A DNA stretch of 64,000 nucleotides. Source: Ectopseudomonas mendocina. Lineage in GTDB: Bacteria; Pseudomonadota; Gammaproteobacteria; Pseudomonadales; Pseudomonadaceae. The stretch lies in contig NZ_JADTQG010000014.1 of assembly GCF_016008875.1 (NCBI RefSeq), positions 1-64,000 on the forward strand. Direction: 5' to 3'. A program made the translations under genes and the position numbers. Shown piece after piece: positions 1 to 10,023 of the stretch. The stretch's first letter is position 1. Every line of letters begins with the position of its first letter. Under the pieces are notes generated by a model. That model was not told the origin of the DNA and did no database searches. It worked only from the letters and a program-made list of their open reading frames with translations.

Positions 1-18
1 GCGCTAAGAGTCCCGGAC

Positions 19-60
19 CTGTAGGAGCGAATTCATTCGCGAATGAATTCGCTCCTACAG
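19..60. repeat. Perfect 42-bp palindromic REP element
   Basis: The two 21-nt halves are exact reverse complements, each reading ctgtaggagcgaattcattc plus one g. The palindrome ends two bases after the stop codon of the minus-strand gene at 63-338, so its transcript would fold into a long hairpin there. The same core recurs at 22374-22433, 47338-47360 and 47936-47958. It is a member of the common Pseudomonas REP family, and here the two copies are joined with no spacer. Confidence 0.9.
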
Positions 61-62
61 GT

Positions 63-338
63 TCAAGCAAGCGACTTATCCAAGACCTGCTCGATCTCGC
101 GCTGGATCATGCCGCCCATGGGCGACAGCAACAGCCCGAGCTTGAGTTCCACACGCACGGTATCTTCACCGACCGTGATGCTGCCGTCGGCGCCGCTGCG
201 CTTGAACTCCAGGGTGTCGCCGTTCCAGCGATAGCGCACGTCGTACTCGCTGGCCAGGCGTTCGGCCAGACGCTCGGCCTTTTCACGGGCGCCCTCGCGA
301 CCGAGGGAATGAGATCGTTCGACACGAATGCGGGACAT
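63..338 (-). CDS. Polyhydroxyalkanoic acid system family protein (PHA_gran_rgn)
   Basis: A 91-residue protein starting MSRIRVERSHSLGREGAREK. The ATG at 338 is preceded by AAGGAG at good spacing; a longer frame to 380 lacks that support. The size, the basic N-terminal helix region and the position directly upstream and divergent from ubiE match the small PHA-granule regulator family that follows phaF/phaI in pseudomonads. The phaC-phaI genes would lie outside the window. Its biochemical role is poorly defined, and the family assignment comes from recognition of sequence and context. Confidence 0.8.
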   Translation of the reverse strand: MSRIRVERSHSLGREGAREKAERLAERLASEYDVRYRWNGDTLEFKRSGADGSITVGEDTVRVELKLGLLLSPMGGMIQREIEQVLDKSLA

Positions 339-485
339 GGCAACTCCTTGAACTGGCAGCGTGCCGCAAGGCTGCGGCATGAGGTCACATCACTCTACCA
401 GCCCACCGCGCGGCCGGGCACCCGAGCAAGACAAAGACTGCCCGCAGCTTTAGAATGATGCGGTTTTCTATCCGGTGAGAGCGAC

Positions 486-1256
486 ATGAGCGATCCACGC
501 AAGGCCCAGGAGCAGGAACCCACCACCCACTTCGGTTTCCAGGACGTGCCGGAAAGCCAGAAGGCAGAGAAGGTAGCCGAAGTTTTTCACTCGGTGGCGG
601 CCAAGTACGACCTGATGAACGACGTGCTGTCCGGCGGTCTGCACCGCCTGTGGAAGCGCTTCACCATCGAGCTGTCAGGCGTACGCACGGGCAATCGCGT
701 GCTGGATATCGCCGGCGGTACCGGTGACCTGACCCGCAAGTTCGCCAGCATCGTCGGTCCCACCGGCGAGGTGGTGCTGGCCGATATCAACGACTCGATG
801 CTCAAGGTCGGCCGTGATCGCCTGCTGGACAAGGGCGTGGCCGGCAACGTGCAGTTCGTCCAGGCCGATGCCGAGAAGCTGCCCTTCCCGGACAACCACT
901 TCGACGTGGTCACCATCGCCTTCGGCCTGCGCAACGTAACGCACAAGGAAGACGCCCTGCGCTCCATGCTGCGTGTGCTCAAGCCGGGCGGGCGGCTGCT
1001 GGTGCTGGAATTTTCCAAGCCCGGCAACCCGCTGCTGGCCAAGGCCTACGACACCTACTCGTTCAGCTTCATGCCGCTGGCCGGCAAGCTGATCACCAAT
1101 GATTCGGACAGCTACCGCTACCTCGCCGAGTCGATCCGCATGCACCCGGATCAGGAAACCCTCAAGGCGATGATGGTCGACGCCGGTTTCGAGCGCGTCA
1201 CCTACCACAACATGACCGGCGGCATCGTCGCCCTGCACAGAGGCATCAAGCCTTAA
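486..1256 (+). CDS. ubiE: Ubiquinone/menaquinone C-methyltransferase UbiE
   Basis: A class I SAM-dependent methyltransferase of 256 residues, the usual length. Motif [11 protein letters not shown] lies at about residues 72-81. The conserved C-terminal signature with GGIVALHRG follows the family pattern. It methylates the benzoquinone ring during ubiquinone synthesis in the cytoplasm. Its stop codon overlaps the ubiJ start by one base (TAATG), so ubiE-ubiJ-ubiB form one operon. A GGTGAGAGCG stretch before the ATG serves as ribosome site. Confidence 0.97.
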   Translation: MSDPRKAQEQEPTTHFGFQDVPESQKAEKVAEVFHSVAAKYDLMNDVLSGGLHRLWKRFTIELSGVRTGNRVLDIAGGTGDLTRKFASIVGPTGEVVLADINDSMLKVGRDRLLDKGVAGNVQFVQADAEKLPFPDNHFDVVTIAFGLRNVTHKEDALRSMLRVLKPGGRLLVLEFSKPGNPLLAKAYDTYSFSFMPLAGKLITNDSDSYRYLAESIRMHPDQETLKAMMVDAGFERVTYHNMTGGIVALHRGIKP

Positions 1257-1873
1257 TGCTCATCACGGGTTTGCTGGCCGGCGTCGAGACGGGCCTCAAT
1301 CGCGTCCTGCGCCTCGATGGCACTGCCTTGCCACGCCTGCAGGCGCTCAGCGGCAAGGTCATCGCCGTGCATTGCCAAAGCCCGGCGCTGGAGCTATTCA
1401 TCCTGCCCAGCGGCGACGGTCTGCAGTTGGCCTCACAATGGCACGCGCCCGCCGACTGCACCCTCACCGCACCGGCTGCCAGCCTGGCGCGCCTGGCCCT
1501 GAGCCGCGAGAAGACTGCCGTGCTGCATCGCCCGGAAGTCTCGCTCGATGGCGACAGCGCCGTGCTGCTGCAACTGGCAGGCGTCCTGCAGGACCTGGAG
1601 CTGGACTGGGAATACAAAATCTCGCGCTGGCTCGGCCCGGTGGCCACTACCCTGCTCGCCGGCCATTTGCGCAGCCGAGTGAACCTGGCCAGCAACGGCG
1701 CCGCCAGCCTCAAGCAGGACCTGGCCGACTACCTGGCCGAAGAATCCCGAACCCTGGTGGGCCAGCGCGAAGCCGATGTGCGCTTCGCCGAGCTGGACCA
1801 ACTCAAACTCGCCCTCGACCGCCTGGAAGCACGCATCGAGCGCCTCACTTCTGCCAATAAGCCCGACGCATGA
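1256..1873 (+). CDS. ubiJ: Ubiquinone biosynthesis accessory factor UbiJ (SCP2 domain)
   Basis: A 205-residue protein with an N-terminal SCP2-like lipid-binding domain (roughly residues 15-115) and a C-terminal helical tail rich in Leu, Glu and Arg that looks like a coiled coil. It sits between ubiE and ubiB, as ubiJ (yigP) does in E. coli, and overlaps ubiB by four bases. The family organises the soluble Ubi complex around lipid intermediates; it is not an enzyme. Identity rests on size, domain and synteny. Confidence 0.92.
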   Translation: MLITGLLAGVETGLNRVLRLDGTALPRLQALSGKVIAVHCQSPALELFILPSGDGLQLASQWHAPADCTLTAPAASLARLALSREKTAVLHRPEVSLDGDSAVLLQLAGVLQDLELDWEYKISRWLGPVATTLLAGHLRSRVNLASNGAASLKQDLADYLAEESRTLVGQREADVRFAELDQLKLALDRLEARIERLTSANKPDA

Positions 1874-3456
1874 AGCTGCTTGCCGTTCGCCGTCTGTTGC
1901 GCATCCAGCGCGTAGTGATCCGCTATCAACTGGACGAGATGCTCTTCGAGCTGCCGCTGCCGTTCTGGCTGCGCACCTTGTCCTGCCTGCTGCCCTGGCG
2001 CTGGCTGCCTCGCAAGCCGTTGGCGCTGTCGCGCGGCGCGCGCCTGCGCCTGGCGCTGGAGGACCTGGGGCCGATCTTCATCAAGTTCGGCCAGTTGCTG
2101 TCCACCCGTCGCGACCTGCTGCCGCCGGACATCGCCGACGAGCTGACGCATCTGCAGGACCGAGTGCCGCCGTTCCCCGAGGATCAGGCCATCGCCCTGA
2201 TCGAGCGCCAGCTCGGCGCGCCGGTGAGCGAGCTGTTCGCCCGTTTCGATAGCCAGCCGCTGGCCTCGGCCTCGGTAGCCCAGGTACATGCCGCGCAGCT
2301 CAAGACCGGCGAGGAAGTGGTAGTCAAGGTAGTACGCCCGGGCCTCAAGCCAGTGATCCGCCAGGACCTGGCCTGGCTGTTTCTGATCGCCCGCATCGCC
2401 GAGAAGGCCTCGGCCGATGCTCGCCGCCTGCACCCGGTGGAGGTGGTCAGCGACTACGAGAAGACCATCTACGACGAACTCGACCTGCTGCGCGAGGCGG
2501 CCAACGCCAGCCAGCTGCGGCGCAACTTCGAAGGTTCGCCACTGCTCTACGTGCCGCAGGTCTACTGGGACCTGTGCCGCCACCAGGTGCTGGTGATGGA
2601 GCGCATCTACGGCATTCCGGTGACCGACCTGGCCACCCTGGCCGACCAGCGCACCGACATGAAGCTGCTGGCCGAGCGCGGCGTGGAGATCTTCTTCACC
2701 CAGGTGTTCCGCGACAGCTTCTTCCACGCCGACATGCACCCCGGCAATATCTTCGTCAGCACCCGCACGCCCTGGAGCCCGCAGTACATCGCCATCGACT
2801 GCGGCATCGTCGGCAGCCTCACCGACGAGGATCAGGACTACCTAGCTCGCAACCTGCTGGCCTTCTTCAAGCGCGACTACCGCAAGGTGGCGCAGCTGCA
2901 CATCGACTCAGGCTGGGTACCGGCAGAAACCAAGGTCAACGAGTTCGAGGCCGCCATCCGCACCGTGTGCGAGCCGATCTTCGAAAAGCCGCTGAAGGAC
3001 ATCTCCTTCGGCCAGTTGCTGCTGCGCCTGTTCCAGACCGCACGCCGCTTCAACATGGAAGTGCAGCCCCAGCTCGTGCTGCTGCAGAAGACCCTGCTCA
3101 ATATCGAAGGTCTGGGCCGCCAGCTGTATCCGGATCTGGACTTGTGGAGCACTGCCCAGCCTTACCTCGAACGCTGGATGCGCGAGCGCATCAGCCCGCT
3201 GCACCTGCTGCGCAACCTGCAGCAACAGGCCGAGCAGGTGCCGCACCTGTCGCAGATTGCCCGCGACACCCTGGAGCGCCTACAGCGTTCGCAGCAACGG
3301 GAAGAACAACGTCCGGACAATGATCGCTGGCCACTGCGTCTGCTCGGCGCCGCACTGATCGGCGCCGGCACCATTCAAGGCCTGGCACCGCTGCTGGCCG
3401 CCTGGCCCGCCTGGCTGATGGTCGGCGGCGGACTCTATCTGGTGCTGCGCCGATAG
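1870..3456 (+). CDS. ubiB: Ubiquinone biosynthesis atypical kinase/ATPase UbiB
   Basis: A 528-residue ABC1/ADCK/UbiB family protein. The family-specific KxGQ motif is at residues 72-75 ([10 protein letters not shown]). The Ala-rich replacement of the kinase P-loop ([11 protein letters not shown]) is near residue 135. Kinase-like HADMHPGN and a DCG variant of DFG (AIDCGIVG) follow. Two hydrophobic segments at the C-terminus anchor it in the inner membrane. It supports ubiquinone synthesis with UbiJ. The start overlaps ubiJ by ATGA. Confidence 0.97.
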   Translation: MKLLAVRRLLRIQRVVIRYQLDEMLFELPLPFWLRTLSCLLPWRWLPRKPLALSRGARLRLALEDLGPIFIKFGQLLSTRRDLLPPDIADELTHLQDRVPPFPEDQAIALIERQLGAPVSELFARFDSQPLASASVAQVHAAQLKTGEEVVVKVVRPGLKPVIRQDLAWLFLIARIAEKASADARRLHPVEVVSDYEKTIYDELDLLREAANASQLRRNFEGSPLLYVPQVYWDLCRHQVLVMERIYGIPVTDLATLADQRTDMKLLAERGVEIFFTQVFRDSFFHADMHPGNIFVSTRTPWSPQYIAIDCGIVGSLTDEDQDYLARNLLAFFKRDYRKVAQLHIDSGWVPAETKVNEFEAAIRTVCEPIFEKPLKDISFGQLLLRLFQTARRFNMEVQPQLVLLQKTLLNIEGLGRQLYPDLDLWSTAQPYLERWMRERISPLHLLRNLQQQAEQVPHLSQIARDTLERLQRSQQREEQRPDNDRWPLRLLGAALIGAGTIQGLAPLLAAWPAWLMVGGGLYLVLRR

Positions 3457-3526
3457 CCAGCTAGCCACGGCGCTGGCACACTTGGCGAATTGACAGTCCG
3501 GCAGCCCCGGCAGACTTGGAACACCG

Positions 3527-3925
3527 ATGAACGATTGGCTCGACGAAATCCACTGGAACGAAGACGGCCTGGTGCCGGCCATCGCCCAGGACCACCAGAC
3601 CGGCCGTATCCTGATGATGGCCTGGATGAACCGCGAATCCCTCGCCCTCACCGTCAGCGAACAGCGCGCCATCTACTGGTCGCGCTCGCGCGGCAAGCTG
3701 TGGCGCAAGGGCGAGGAATCCGGCCATGTACAGAAGCTGCACGAGCTGCGCCTGGACTGCGACGCCGACGTCATCGTGCTGATGGTCGAGCAACTGGGCG
3801 GCATCGCCTGCCACACCGGGCGTGAGAGCTGCTTCTATCGCGTTTACGAGAATGGCGGCTGGAAAACCGTCGACGCCGTGCTGAAAGATCCGCACGCCAT
3901 CTATGCAGGACACAGCCATGAGTGA
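3527..3925 (+). CDS. hisI: Phosphoribosyl-AMP cyclohydrolase HisI
   Basis: A 132-residue enzyme opening the purine ring of phosphoribosyl-AMP, the third step of histidine synthesis. Visible family motifs are [18 protein letters not shown], the metal-binding DCDAD and the paired cysteines in [13 protein letters not shown]. In enterobacteria HisI is fused to HisE. Here they are separate genes overlapping by eight bases, the normal Pseudomonas arrangement. Confidence 0.97.
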   Translation: MNDWLDEIHWNEDGLVPAIAQDHQTGRILMMAWMNRESLALTVSEQRAIYWSRSRGKLWRKGEESGHVQKLHELRLDCDADVIVLMVEQLGGIACHTGRESCFYRVYENGGWKTVDAVLKDPHAIYAGHSHE

Positions 3926-4253
3926 CACCCTGAGCCGCCTGGCCGAAGTACTGGAAGCGCGCAAAGGCGCAGCGCCGGACAGCTCCTATGTCGCCAGCCT
4001 GTATCACAAGGGCCTGAACAAGATTCTGGAAAAGGTCGGTGAGGAATCGGTGGAAACCATCCTCGCCGCCAAGGACGCCGCCGCCAGCGGTGACTGCAAG
4101 GACCTGATCTACGAAACCGCCGATCTGTGGTTCCACAGCCTGGTCATGCTTGCCGCTCTCGGCCAGCATCCACAGGCCGTGCTGGATGAACTGGATCGCC
4201 GTTTCGGCCTCTCCGGCCACGCGGAAAAAGCCGCGCGACCGCAATCCGAATAA
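3918..4253 (+). CDS. hisE: Phosphoribosyl-ATP pyrophosphatase HisE
   Basis: A 111-residue MazG-like all-alpha pyrophosphohydrolase acting on phosphoribosyl-ATP, the second histidine step. The motif [14 protein letters not shown] with EE..E acidic residues is visible. I chose the ATG at 3918 (MSDTLSRL) over the in-frame ATG at 3903 because it matches the usual N-terminus and overlaps the hisI stop. It is followed closely by tatA, an arrangement conserved in pseudomonads. Confidence 0.96.
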   Translation: MSDTLSRLAEVLEARKGAAPDSSYVASLYHKGLNKILEKVGEESVETILAAKDAAASGDCKDLIYETADLWFHSLVMLAALGQHPQAVLDELDRRFGLSGHAEKAARPQSE

Positions 4254-4275
4254 CTTTTACAACGGAGTACTCATC

Positions 4276-4509
4276 ATGGGATTCGGCGGTATCAGCATCT
4301 GGCAACTCCTGATCGTCCTGCTCATCGTGGTCATGCTGTTCGGCACCAAGCGCCTGAAGAACCTGGGCTCGGACCTGGGTGACGCGATCAAGGGCTTTCG
4401 CAAGTCGATGGACAACGGTGAGGCCGACAAGCCAGCCGTGGAAGAGCCCAAGGGCCAGACCATCGACGCCCAGGCACGCAAGGTCGAAGAGCCGGCGAAG
4501 AAAGACTAA
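4276..4509 (+). CDS. tatA: Sec-independent translocase subunit TatA
   Basis: A 77-residue protein starting [10 protein letters not shown]: one transmembrane helix at about residues 6-24, the [14 protein letters not shown] hinge and amphipathic helix, and a charged tail. It forms the pore component for export of folded proteins with twin-arginine signals. The ATG at 4276 is chosen because of the TatA N-terminus and the upstream AACGGAG ribosome site. First gene of tatABC, three bases before tatB. Confidence 0.97.
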   Translation: MGFGGISIWQLLIVLLIVVMLFGTKRLKNLGSDLGDAIKGFRKSMDNGEADKPAVEEPKGQTIDAQARKVEEPAKKD

Positions 4510-4512
4510 GCC

Positions 4513-4851
4513 ATGTTCGACATCGGTTTTACCGAACTGCTGCTGGTCGGTCTGGTCGCCCTGGTGGTGCTCGGCCCCGAGCGCCTGCCCGGCGCCGTGC
4601 GCACGGCCGGCCTGTGGATCGGCCGGATCAAGCGCAGCTTCAATTCGATCAAGGCCGAGGTGGAGCGGGAGATCGGCGCTGACGAAATCCGCCGCCAGTT
4701 GCACAACGAGCGGATTCTCGAGCTGGAGCGGGAAATGAAGGCGATGAAGCAGGACATCCTCGACACCACCAGCCTCAACCCGGGTAGCGAGGCCAGCAAG
4801 AGTGCCGAGACGCCCCCGCCCGTCGCCCAGGACAAGAATCCCCAGCCATGA
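4513..4851 (+). CDS. tatB: Sec-independent translocase subunit TatB
   Basis: A 112-residue protein with N-terminal [20 protein letters not shown], the single membrane helix, followed by [10 protein letters not shown] and a long charged amphipathic helix. The FDIGF(T/S)E start separates TatB from TatA. It forms the substrate-receptor complex with TatC. Its end overlaps the tatC start by four bases. Confidence 0.97.
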   Translation: MFDIGFTELLLVGLVALVVLGPERLPGAVRTAGLWIGRIKRSFNSIKAEVEREIGADEIRRQLHNERILELEREMKAMKQDILDTTSLNPGSEASKSAETPPPVAQDKNPQP

Positions 4852-5642
4852 GCAAACTGCCGGACGCCGACCAGGAAATGCCCCTGGTCTCGCACCTGAC
4901 CGAACTGCGCACACGCCTGTTGCGCTGCGTGGTGATCATCCTGCTGATCTTCGGCGGGCTGTTTTACTTCGCGCAGGACATCTACGCCCTGGTTGCGGCG
5001 CCGCTGCGCGCCTACCTGCCGGAAGGCGCGACGATGATCGCCACCGGTGTCGCCTCGCCCTTCCTCACGCCCTTCAAGCTGACGCTGATGTGCGCGCTGT
5101 TCCTCGGCATGCCGGTGATCCTGCACCAGGCCTGGGGCTTCATCGCCCCGGGGTTGTACACCCACGAGCGACGCATCGCGGTGCCGCTGCTGATCTCCAG
5201 CATCTTCCTGTTCTACGCCGGCATGGCCTTCGCCTACTTCGTGGTGTTCCCGATCATGTTCGGCTTCTTCGCCAGCGTGACCCCGCAAGGGGTGGCGATG
5301 ATGACCGACATTGGCCAGTACCTGGACTTCGTCCTGACGCTGTTCTTCGCTTTCGGTGTGGCCTTCGAGATTCCCATCGCCACCTTCCTGGTGATCTGGG
5401 TCGGACTGGTCGATGTCGCAACCTTGCGCAAGAGCCGCCCGTACGTGATTGTCGGCTGCTTCGTGGTCGGCATGGTGCTGACGCCGCCGGACGTGTTCTC
5501 GCAAACCTTGCTGGCCCTGCCGATGTGGCTGTTGTTCGAAAGCGGCCTGCTGGCCGGCGCGCTGGTCAAGCGCAAGCGCGACGAGGAACAGGGCGAAGAA
5601 CAGGCCGAGCCCGAAGACCAGCCCCCCGCGCCGCTGTCGTGA
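4848..5642 (+). CDS. tatC: Sec-independent translocase subunit TatC
   Basis: A 264-residue, six-helix inner-membrane protein that recognises the twin-arginine signal. Typical segments are [12 protein letters not shown] near the N-terminus, the loop with FLTPFKL, and LTPPDVFSQ before the last helices. The C-terminal tail is acidic and proline rich. The stop codon is shared with the GTG start region of rsmE. Confidence 0.97.
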   Translation: MSKLPDADQEMPLVSHLTELRTRLLRCVVIILLIFGGLFYFAQDIYALVAAPLRAYLPEGATMIATGVASPFLTPFKLTLMCALFLGMPVILHQAWGFIAPGLYTHERRIAVPLLISSIFLFYAGMAFAYFVVFPIMFGFFASVTPQGVAMMTDIGQYLDFVLTLFFAFGVAFEIPIATFLVIWVGLVDVATLRKSRPYVIVGCFVVGMVLTPPDVFSQTLLALPMWLLFESGLLAGALVKRKRDEEQGEEQAEPEDQPPAPLS

Positions 5643-6349
5643 ACCTGCTGCTGCTGGAAGACGCCGATTTCGTCGGCGTCGATCGAGTTCGCCTCACTGG
5701 CAGGCGCCTGAAGCATCTGCATGAGGTGCATCGCGCCGAAGCGGGTGATCGTCTGCGCGTCGGCCGCCTTGGCGGGATGATGGGCGAGGGGCATCTACTC
5801 GCCCTGGATACCGAACATGCAGAGCTGCAGGTCAGCTTCGACCAGCCGCCACCGGCCAAGCTGCCGCTGACCCTGGTCCTCGCCCTGCCCCGCCCGAAGA
5901 TGCTCAAGCGTGTGCTGCAGACGGTCAGCGCGATGGGCGTACCGCGTCTGGTGCTGGTCAACAGCTACCGGGTGGAAAAGAGCTTCTGGCAGACGCCATT
6001 CCTGGAGGCCGAGGCGATTCGCGAACAGCTGATTCTCGGCCTGGAACAAGCGCGGGATACGGTGCTGCCCGAGGTGAGCATCGAGAAGCGCTTCAAGCCC
6101 TTCGTCGAGGATCGCCTGCCGGCGTTGACAACCGGCACGCTGGGTCTGATCGGCCACCCGGGCGACTACCCGGCCTGCCCGCGCGCGGTGCAGCAGCCGG
6201 TGACCCTGGCCATCGGCCCGGAAGGTGGCTGGATTCCCTACGAAGTCGAGCTACTGCGCGAAGCCGCAGGCCTGCAACCGGTGCAGTTGGGCGAGCGCAT
6301 TCTGCGGGTAGAGACGGCAGTGCCGGCATTGCTGGCTAGGTTGTTCTGA
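5639..6349 (+). CDS. rsmE: 16S rRNA m3U1498 methyltransferase RsmE
   Basis: A 236-residue SPOUT-fold RNA methyltransferase that modifies U1498 of 16S rRNA. The knot signature [13 protein letters not shown] and the [12 protein letters not shown]-terminal motif are present. The start is GTG at 5639 ([11 protein letters not shown]), overlapping the tatC stop. Upstream in-frame codons run through tatC in another frame and are not coding. GTG plus overlap suggests translational coupling to tatC. Confidence 0.95.
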   Translation: MNLLLLEDADFVGVDRVRLTGRRLKHLHEVHRAEAGDRLRVGRLGGMMGEGHLLALDTEHAELQVSFDQPPPAKLPLTLVLALPRPKMLKRVLQTVSAMGVPRLVLVNSYRVEKSFWQTPFLEAEAIREQLILGLEQARDTVLPEVSIEKRFKPFVEDRLPALTTGTLGLIGHPGDYPACPRAVQQPVTLAIGPEGGWIPYEVELLREAAGLQPVQLGERILRVETAVPALLARLF

Positions 6350-6393
6350 TCGCGTTCTTTGAACCGCTGGAGCGCGCGACGCACCCTACGGGC

Positions 6394-6419
6394 GGTGGAC
6401 AAGCTTCGCGTTGTCCACC
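6394..6419. repeat. Short inverted repeat after rsmE
   Basis: A 9-bp stem (ggtggacaa / ttgtccacc) with an 8-base loop, preceded by gcgcaccctacgg. It belongs to the compact palindromes found between Pseudomonas genes and could help end rsmE transcripts, although no T-run follows. Confidence 0.55.
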
Positions 6420-6442
6420 CGATGCACAGCGCTGATTGGTAG

Positions 6443-6529
6443 TCGCGGCTAAAGCCCCTCCCACAGGGAGGTGACATGCCTGCTTTTGCCAGCGCATCCA
6501 CACTCTTGTGGGAGGGGCTTTAGCCGCGA
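6443..6529. repeat. Paired REP element (23-bp inverted arms)
   Basis: The arm tcgcggctaaagcccctccc plus aca at 6443-6465 is exactly inverted at 6507-6529. The 41-bp centre carries no gene. The pair lies between the convergent genes rsmE and dtd and likely forms a BIME-like hairpin. Confidence 0.85.
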
Positions 6530-6557
6530 AAGCTGTGAAGGTCCCTCAACGCCAGGC

Positions 6558-6995
6558 TCACACCTCGAGCAGGAAGGTTACCGGCCCATCGTTGACCAGA
6601 TGCACCTGCATATCAGCGCCGAAGCGTCCGGTGCTGACCTGCGGGTGCTGAGCCTTGGCCATTTCGACCAGAGCATCGAACAGCGCAGCGCCCTGCGCCG
6701 GCGGCGCTGCGCTGGAAAAGCTGGGGCGCATGCCGCTCTTGGTATCGGCGGCCAGGGTGAATTGCGAGACCAGCAGCAGACCGCCCTGCACGTCTGTCAG
6801 CGAGCGATTCATCTTGCCGGCGTCGTCGCTGAATACGCGGTAGTTCAAAAGTTTGTGCAGGGCGCGGGCAAGGCTGGCCTGATCGTCCTGCGGCTCGATG
6901 CCGACCAGTGCCAGCAGGCCCTGATCGATGCTGCCTACCACCTCGCCGTCGACCTCGACCTTCGCTGCGCTGACGCGCTGGATCAGCAGCTTCAT
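6558..6995 (-). CDS. dtd: D-aminoacyl-tRNA deacylase Dtd
   Basis: A 145-residue protein that removes D-amino acids, notably D-Tyr, from tRNA. The active-site motif SQFTL is near residue 78 and the cross-subunit GPVT motif (NDGPVTF) is near the C-terminus. Both are diagnostic. It overlaps the upstream pip gene by ATGA and is co-transcribed with it. Confidence 0.96.
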   Translation of the reverse strand: MKLLIQRVSAAKVEVDGEVVGSIDQGLLALVGIEPQDDQASLARALHKLLNYRVFSDDAGKMNRSLTDVQGGLLLVSQFTLAADTKSGMRPSFSSAAPPAQGAALFDALVEMAKAQHPQVSTGRFGADMQVHLVNDGPVTFLLEV

Positions 6996-7963
6996 GCGTC
7001 CTCCGGCGGCAGGTCGAGCAGGCGGCGGGCCATCTGCTCGGTGGCGCGGATCAGCGCATCGGTGATACCGGGCTCCGCCGCCGAGTGGCCAGCGTCACGG
7101 ATGATCTGCAACTCGCTGTTGGGCCAGGCCTGGTGCAGTGCCCAGGCGTTGTCCAGCGGGCAGATGGCGTCATAGCGGCCGTGCACGATGATGCCCGGCA
7201 GGTGGGCGATCTTCGGCATGTCGCGCAGAAGCTGGTTCGGCTCGAGAAAGGCGTTATTGACGAAGTAGTGGCACTCGATACGGGCAATGGACAGCGCTCG
7301 ATGCGCCTCGCTGAAGCGTTCGACCACCTGAGTGTTCGGACGCAACGTGGCGGTACGCCCTTCCCAGGTCGACCAGGCCTTGGCCGCGTGCATCTGGGCG
7401 ATCTGGTCGGCACCGGTCAGGCGCTTGTAGAAGGCCTGCATCAGGTCGCCGCGCTCTTCAGGCGGAATCGGCGCGACATAGTCTTCCCAATAATCGGGGA
7501 ACAGGCGGCTGGCGCCCTCCTGATAAAACCAGCCGAACTCCTGCGGCCGGCACAGGAAGATGCCGCGCAGAATCAGCCCGAGCACCCGCTGCGGATGCGC
7601 TTGCGCGTAGGCCAGCGCCAGGGTGGAACCCCAGGAGCCGCCGAACAGCACGAACCTGTCGATCCCCAGGTGCTCGCGAATACGCTCGATATCACCGATC
7701 AGCGCCTGGGTGGTGTTGTTCTCCAGGCTCGCGTGCGGCATGGAGCGACCACAGCCGCGCTGGTCGAAGGTGACAATGCGATAAAGTGCAGGGTCGAAAT
7801 AGCGGCGGCTGGCAGAATCACAGCCGGCGCCCGGGCCGCCATGAATGAACAACACCGGCAACCCGTCCTCCGAGCCGCTCTCGTCGACGTACAGCACGTG
7901 CGGCGCCTCGACCGCCAGCTCATGGCGTGCGTAGGGTTTGATCTCCGGATACAAAGTCTGCAT
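6992..7963 (-). CDS. pip: Proline iminopeptidase
   Basis: A 323-residue alpha/beta-hydrolase of peptidase family S33, releasing N-terminal proline. The oxyanion region [17 protein letters not shown], and the nucleophile elbow GGSWGS are present. The acid is in HGRYDAICP and the histidine in AGHSAAEPG. Length and motifs match bacterial Pip. It forms a two-gene operon with dtd. Confidence 0.95.
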   Translation of the reverse strand: MQTLYPEIKPYARHELAVEAPHVLYVDESGSEDGLPVLFIHGGPGAGCDSASRRYFDPALYRIVTFDQRGCGRSMPHASLENNTTQALIGDIERIREHLGIDRFVLFGGSWGSTLALAYAQAHPQRVLGLILRGIFLCRPQEFGWFYQEGASRLFPDYWEDYVAPIPPEERGDLMQAFYKRLTGADQIAQMHAAKAWSTWEGRTATLRPNTQVVERFSEAHRALSIARIECHYFVNNAFLEPNQLLRDMPKIAHLPGIIVHGRYDAICPLDNAWALHQAWPNSELQIIRDAGHSAAEPGITDALIRATEQMARRLLDLPPEDA

Positions 7964-8040
7964 GGTTGGCTCCTGTTCGCTGGGCTACAACTGCCGTGTC
8001 CGCTCTGCCCGGCATCATAACCATGAAAAGGAAGTTCAGC

Positions 8041-8478
8041 ATGTCGATGCGTCATCTATCCTGGTCGCTGTTTATCTCGCTCACCCTCCTGCTCGCCGGC
8101 TGCGGCGGCCGGGACGACCCGCAGGCTGCATTGGAAGCTGCCGTACAGCAGTTGCAGGACAATATCGAAGCCAAGAGCACCGGTGCTGTAATGGACCAGT
8201 TGCATGGCGATTTCCTGGCCCGCCAGGAGCTCGATCGCGAATGGGCCAAGCGCACCATGACCCTGTTGTTTCTGCGCCACAAGAACATCAAGGTGCTCGC
8301 CCTGGGCAAGAACAGCTGGATCGACAAGGCAATCAGCAGCAAGGGTTACACCGAGGCGCAGGTGGGCCTGAGCGGCGCCGAAGGGTTGATTCCCGACAGC
8401 GCACGGCACTATGCGGTGAAACTGGAGTGGTGGCTCGACGACGGCGAATGGAAGCTCGCGCGCCTGGATTGGGAGTGA
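8041..8478 (+). CDS. Small lipoprotein, function unknown
   Basis: A 145-residue protein with a lipoprotein signal: hydrophobic segment then LLLAGCGG, with the lipobox cysteine at about residue 21. The mature part is about 120 residues and contains ALEAAVQQLQDNIEAKST and a C-terminal region ending WWLDDGEWKLARLDWE, resembling small periplasmic NTF2-like folds (inference). The ATG at 8041 has AAGGAAG upstream; other in-frame ATGs at 8023 and 8047 are possible. It stands alone, divergent from pip. Confidence 0.8.
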   Translation: MSMRHLSWSLFISLTLLLAGCGGRDDPQAALEAAVQQLQDNIEAKSTGAVMDQLHGDFLARQELDREWAKRTMTLLFLRHKNIKVLALGKNSWIDKAISSKGYTEAQVGLSGAEGLIPDSARHYAVKLEWWLDDGEWKLARLDWE

Positions 8479-8481
8479 TCC

Positions 8482-8541
8482 GTAGCCCGGATGCAATCCG
8501 GGAAATACCCTGTAGGCATCCCCGGATTACATCCGGGCTAC
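8482..8541. repeat. REP pair of the cccggatgcaatccggg type
   Basis: Outer arms gtagcccgg / ccgggctac enclose two short palindromes (cccggatgcaatccggg and cccggattacatccggg). The pair fills the gap between convergent genes at 8478 and 8545. The same unit recurs at 22308, 24584, 33060 and 45541. Confidence 0.85.
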
Positions 8542-8544
8542 AGG

Positions 8545-9087
8545 CTAGTCGGCCTTGCGCCAGATCAGCTCCGAGGTCACGTAACCCTGCTCGCGCGCCA
8601 CGCTGAGCAGCTTGTCGCGGGTTTGCTGATCCACCTCGGGTGTGCGCGACAGCAGCCACAGGTACTTGTGCTCCGGGTGGCCGACCAGCGCCACGCGGTA
8701 GTCCTCGTCGTGGTAGATCACCCAGTAGTCGCCCTTGATCGGCAGCAGCTTGCTGGCCCAGTTGTCGAAGGTGACCCAGAGCTTGTCGGTCTTTCCTTCG
8801 ACCTGCGGCTCGGCGACGCCCTTGGCCTCGATCCACTCGCCATCCTTGTCGCGACAGCGGTTGGTCACGTCGATGCGGCCATCGTCACGCAGACCGTAAT
8901 GCGCCTCGGACTGCACGCAGTTGCGCTGGAAGAACATCGGCAGGCGCGCCAGCTCGTACCAGGTGCCCTGGTAGCGCTGCAGGTCGACCTGCATGGTCTG
9001 CGGTGGCGGCTTCTGAATGCTGCCGGTACCGGAGTTGGCACAGCCGGCGAGGGCGAGAATGGCGCTGGCGATTAGGATCGAACGCAT
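8545..9087 (-). CDS. blc: Outer-membrane lipocalin (Blc-like)
   Basis: A 180-residue lipoprotein; the lipobox is LALAGCAN with the cysteine at about residue 16. The lipocalin signature GTWYELARLPMFFQRNC lies near residue 45, with a later conserved YRVALVGHPEHKYLWLLSR strand pair. Bacterial lipocalins sit in the outer membrane and bind lysophospholipids or fatty acids under envelope stress. The small lipoprotein gene at 9100-9351 lies 12 bases upstream, so the two are likely co-transcribed. Confidence 0.92.
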   Translation of the reverse strand: MRSILIASAILALAGCANSGTGSIQKPPPQTMQVDLQRYQGTWYELARLPMFFQRNCVQSEAHYGLRDDGRIDVTNRCRDKDGEWIEAKGVAEPQVEGKTDKLWVTFDNWASKLLPIKGDYWVIYHDEDYRVALVGHPEHKYLWLLSRTPEVDQQTRDKLLSVAREQGYVTSELIWRKAD

Positions 9088-9099
9088 GGAAGCTCCTGT

Positions 9100-9351
9100 T
9101 TACTTGAGTCCCTTGCCGGAGAACAGCATGACTTTGTTCCCGGCGTACTGGACGCTGATATAAGCCTTGTCGTCGCCCCAGGTGCAACTGGTCATCCCCA
9201 GCGCACCGGCACACTCGGCTGGCGCACCGAGCAGGCTTTCCACTTCCTGCTTGCTCATGCCGGCTTCGAGCTTGGAGTAGTTTTCCTGATTGATCTTGCT
9301 GCAGGCAGCAAGCAGGCAGCAGGCGAGCAACGCGACGATACGCATCGACAT
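9100..9351 (-). CDS. Small lipoprotein with SmpA/OmlA-like fold
   Basis: An 83-residue lipoprotein: signal MSMRIVALLACCLLAAC with the lipobox cysteine at about residue 17. The mature part NYSKLEAGMSKQEVESLLG matches the opening helix-turn pattern of SmpA/OmlA (BamE-like) domains, including the LG.P turn, and it carries two cysteines (ECAG, TSCTW) that could form a disulfide. It precedes the lipocalin gene. The function is unknown. Confidence 0.8.
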   Translation of the reverse strand: MSMRIVALLACCLLAACSKINQENYSKLEAGMSKQEVESLLGAPAECAGALGMTSCTWGDDKAYISVQYAGNKVMLFSGKGLK

Positions 9352-9420
9352 GGATAAAGCTCCAAATGGGAAGGTGCCGGCAAGCTTGGCATAGCCGGCG
9401 ACGACTTGCCCGATTGGAGT

Positions 9421-10023
9421 TCAGAAACGCGAGCCGGGTTCCCGCAGGAAGGCCTGTTCTTCCTCAGTGCAGGCGCGCCCCAGAATCGCGTTGCGATGAG
9501 GGAAGCGCCCGAAACGGGCAATAATCCGCTGGTGGCGCTCGGCGAAATCGAGGAAGTCGGCAAATAACGTCTGCTCGCCGGCGGCGGCTTCGTTCACCAG
9601 GCTGGCGAACAGCTCGACAGCGCGGTTCTGCAATGGCAGGTCTTCGGCATGCTCGAACACCAGATAGGCAAACACCCGCTGGATGGGTGCCAGCCTGCGA
9701 TCCCAATCGCGATCCAACCCTGCTTGCAACAGCGGGCGAGCTAGGCGGTCACCGGCGAAGGCCCGGGGCGTATCGCGAAAGATCATACGCGGCAACTGAT
9801 CGAGAAGAATCAGTTGCGCCAGCCAGCCCTGTGGGTCATCCGCCCAGCCTTGCAGCTCGCCGGCAAGGGCTTGCTCGACCAATGCGCCGAAACGCACCTC
9901 GGCCTCGCGATCCTGGCTGTCACGCTTGCCGAACCACAAACCGTGGCGCGCCGCCGCCACTTCGGTGGCGGTGCCGTGATCGGCACCGAACCACCAGTCG
10001 AGCAACGGCTGCCAGGCGTGCAT
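9421..10023 (-). CDS. DUF924 family protein
   Basis: A 200-residue, mostly helical protein. WWFGADHGTATEVAAARHG, LILLDQLPRMIFRDTPRAF and FAERHQRIIARFGRFPHRN are characteristic DUF924 stretches. The conserved His, Arg and Asp suggest an active site, but no reaction is established for the family. It overlaps the fbp stop codon by one base, so it is translationally coupled to fbp. Confidence 0.9.
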   Translation of the reverse strand: MHAWQPLLDWWFGADHGTATEVAAARHGLWFGKRDSQDREAEVRFGALVEQALAGELQGWADDPQGWLAQLILLDQLPRMIFRDTPRAFAGDRLARPLLQAGLDRDWDRRLAPIQRVFAYLVFEHAEDLPLQNRAVELFASLVNEAAAGEQTLFADFLDFAERHQRIIARFGRFPHRNAILGRACTEEEQAFLREPGSRF

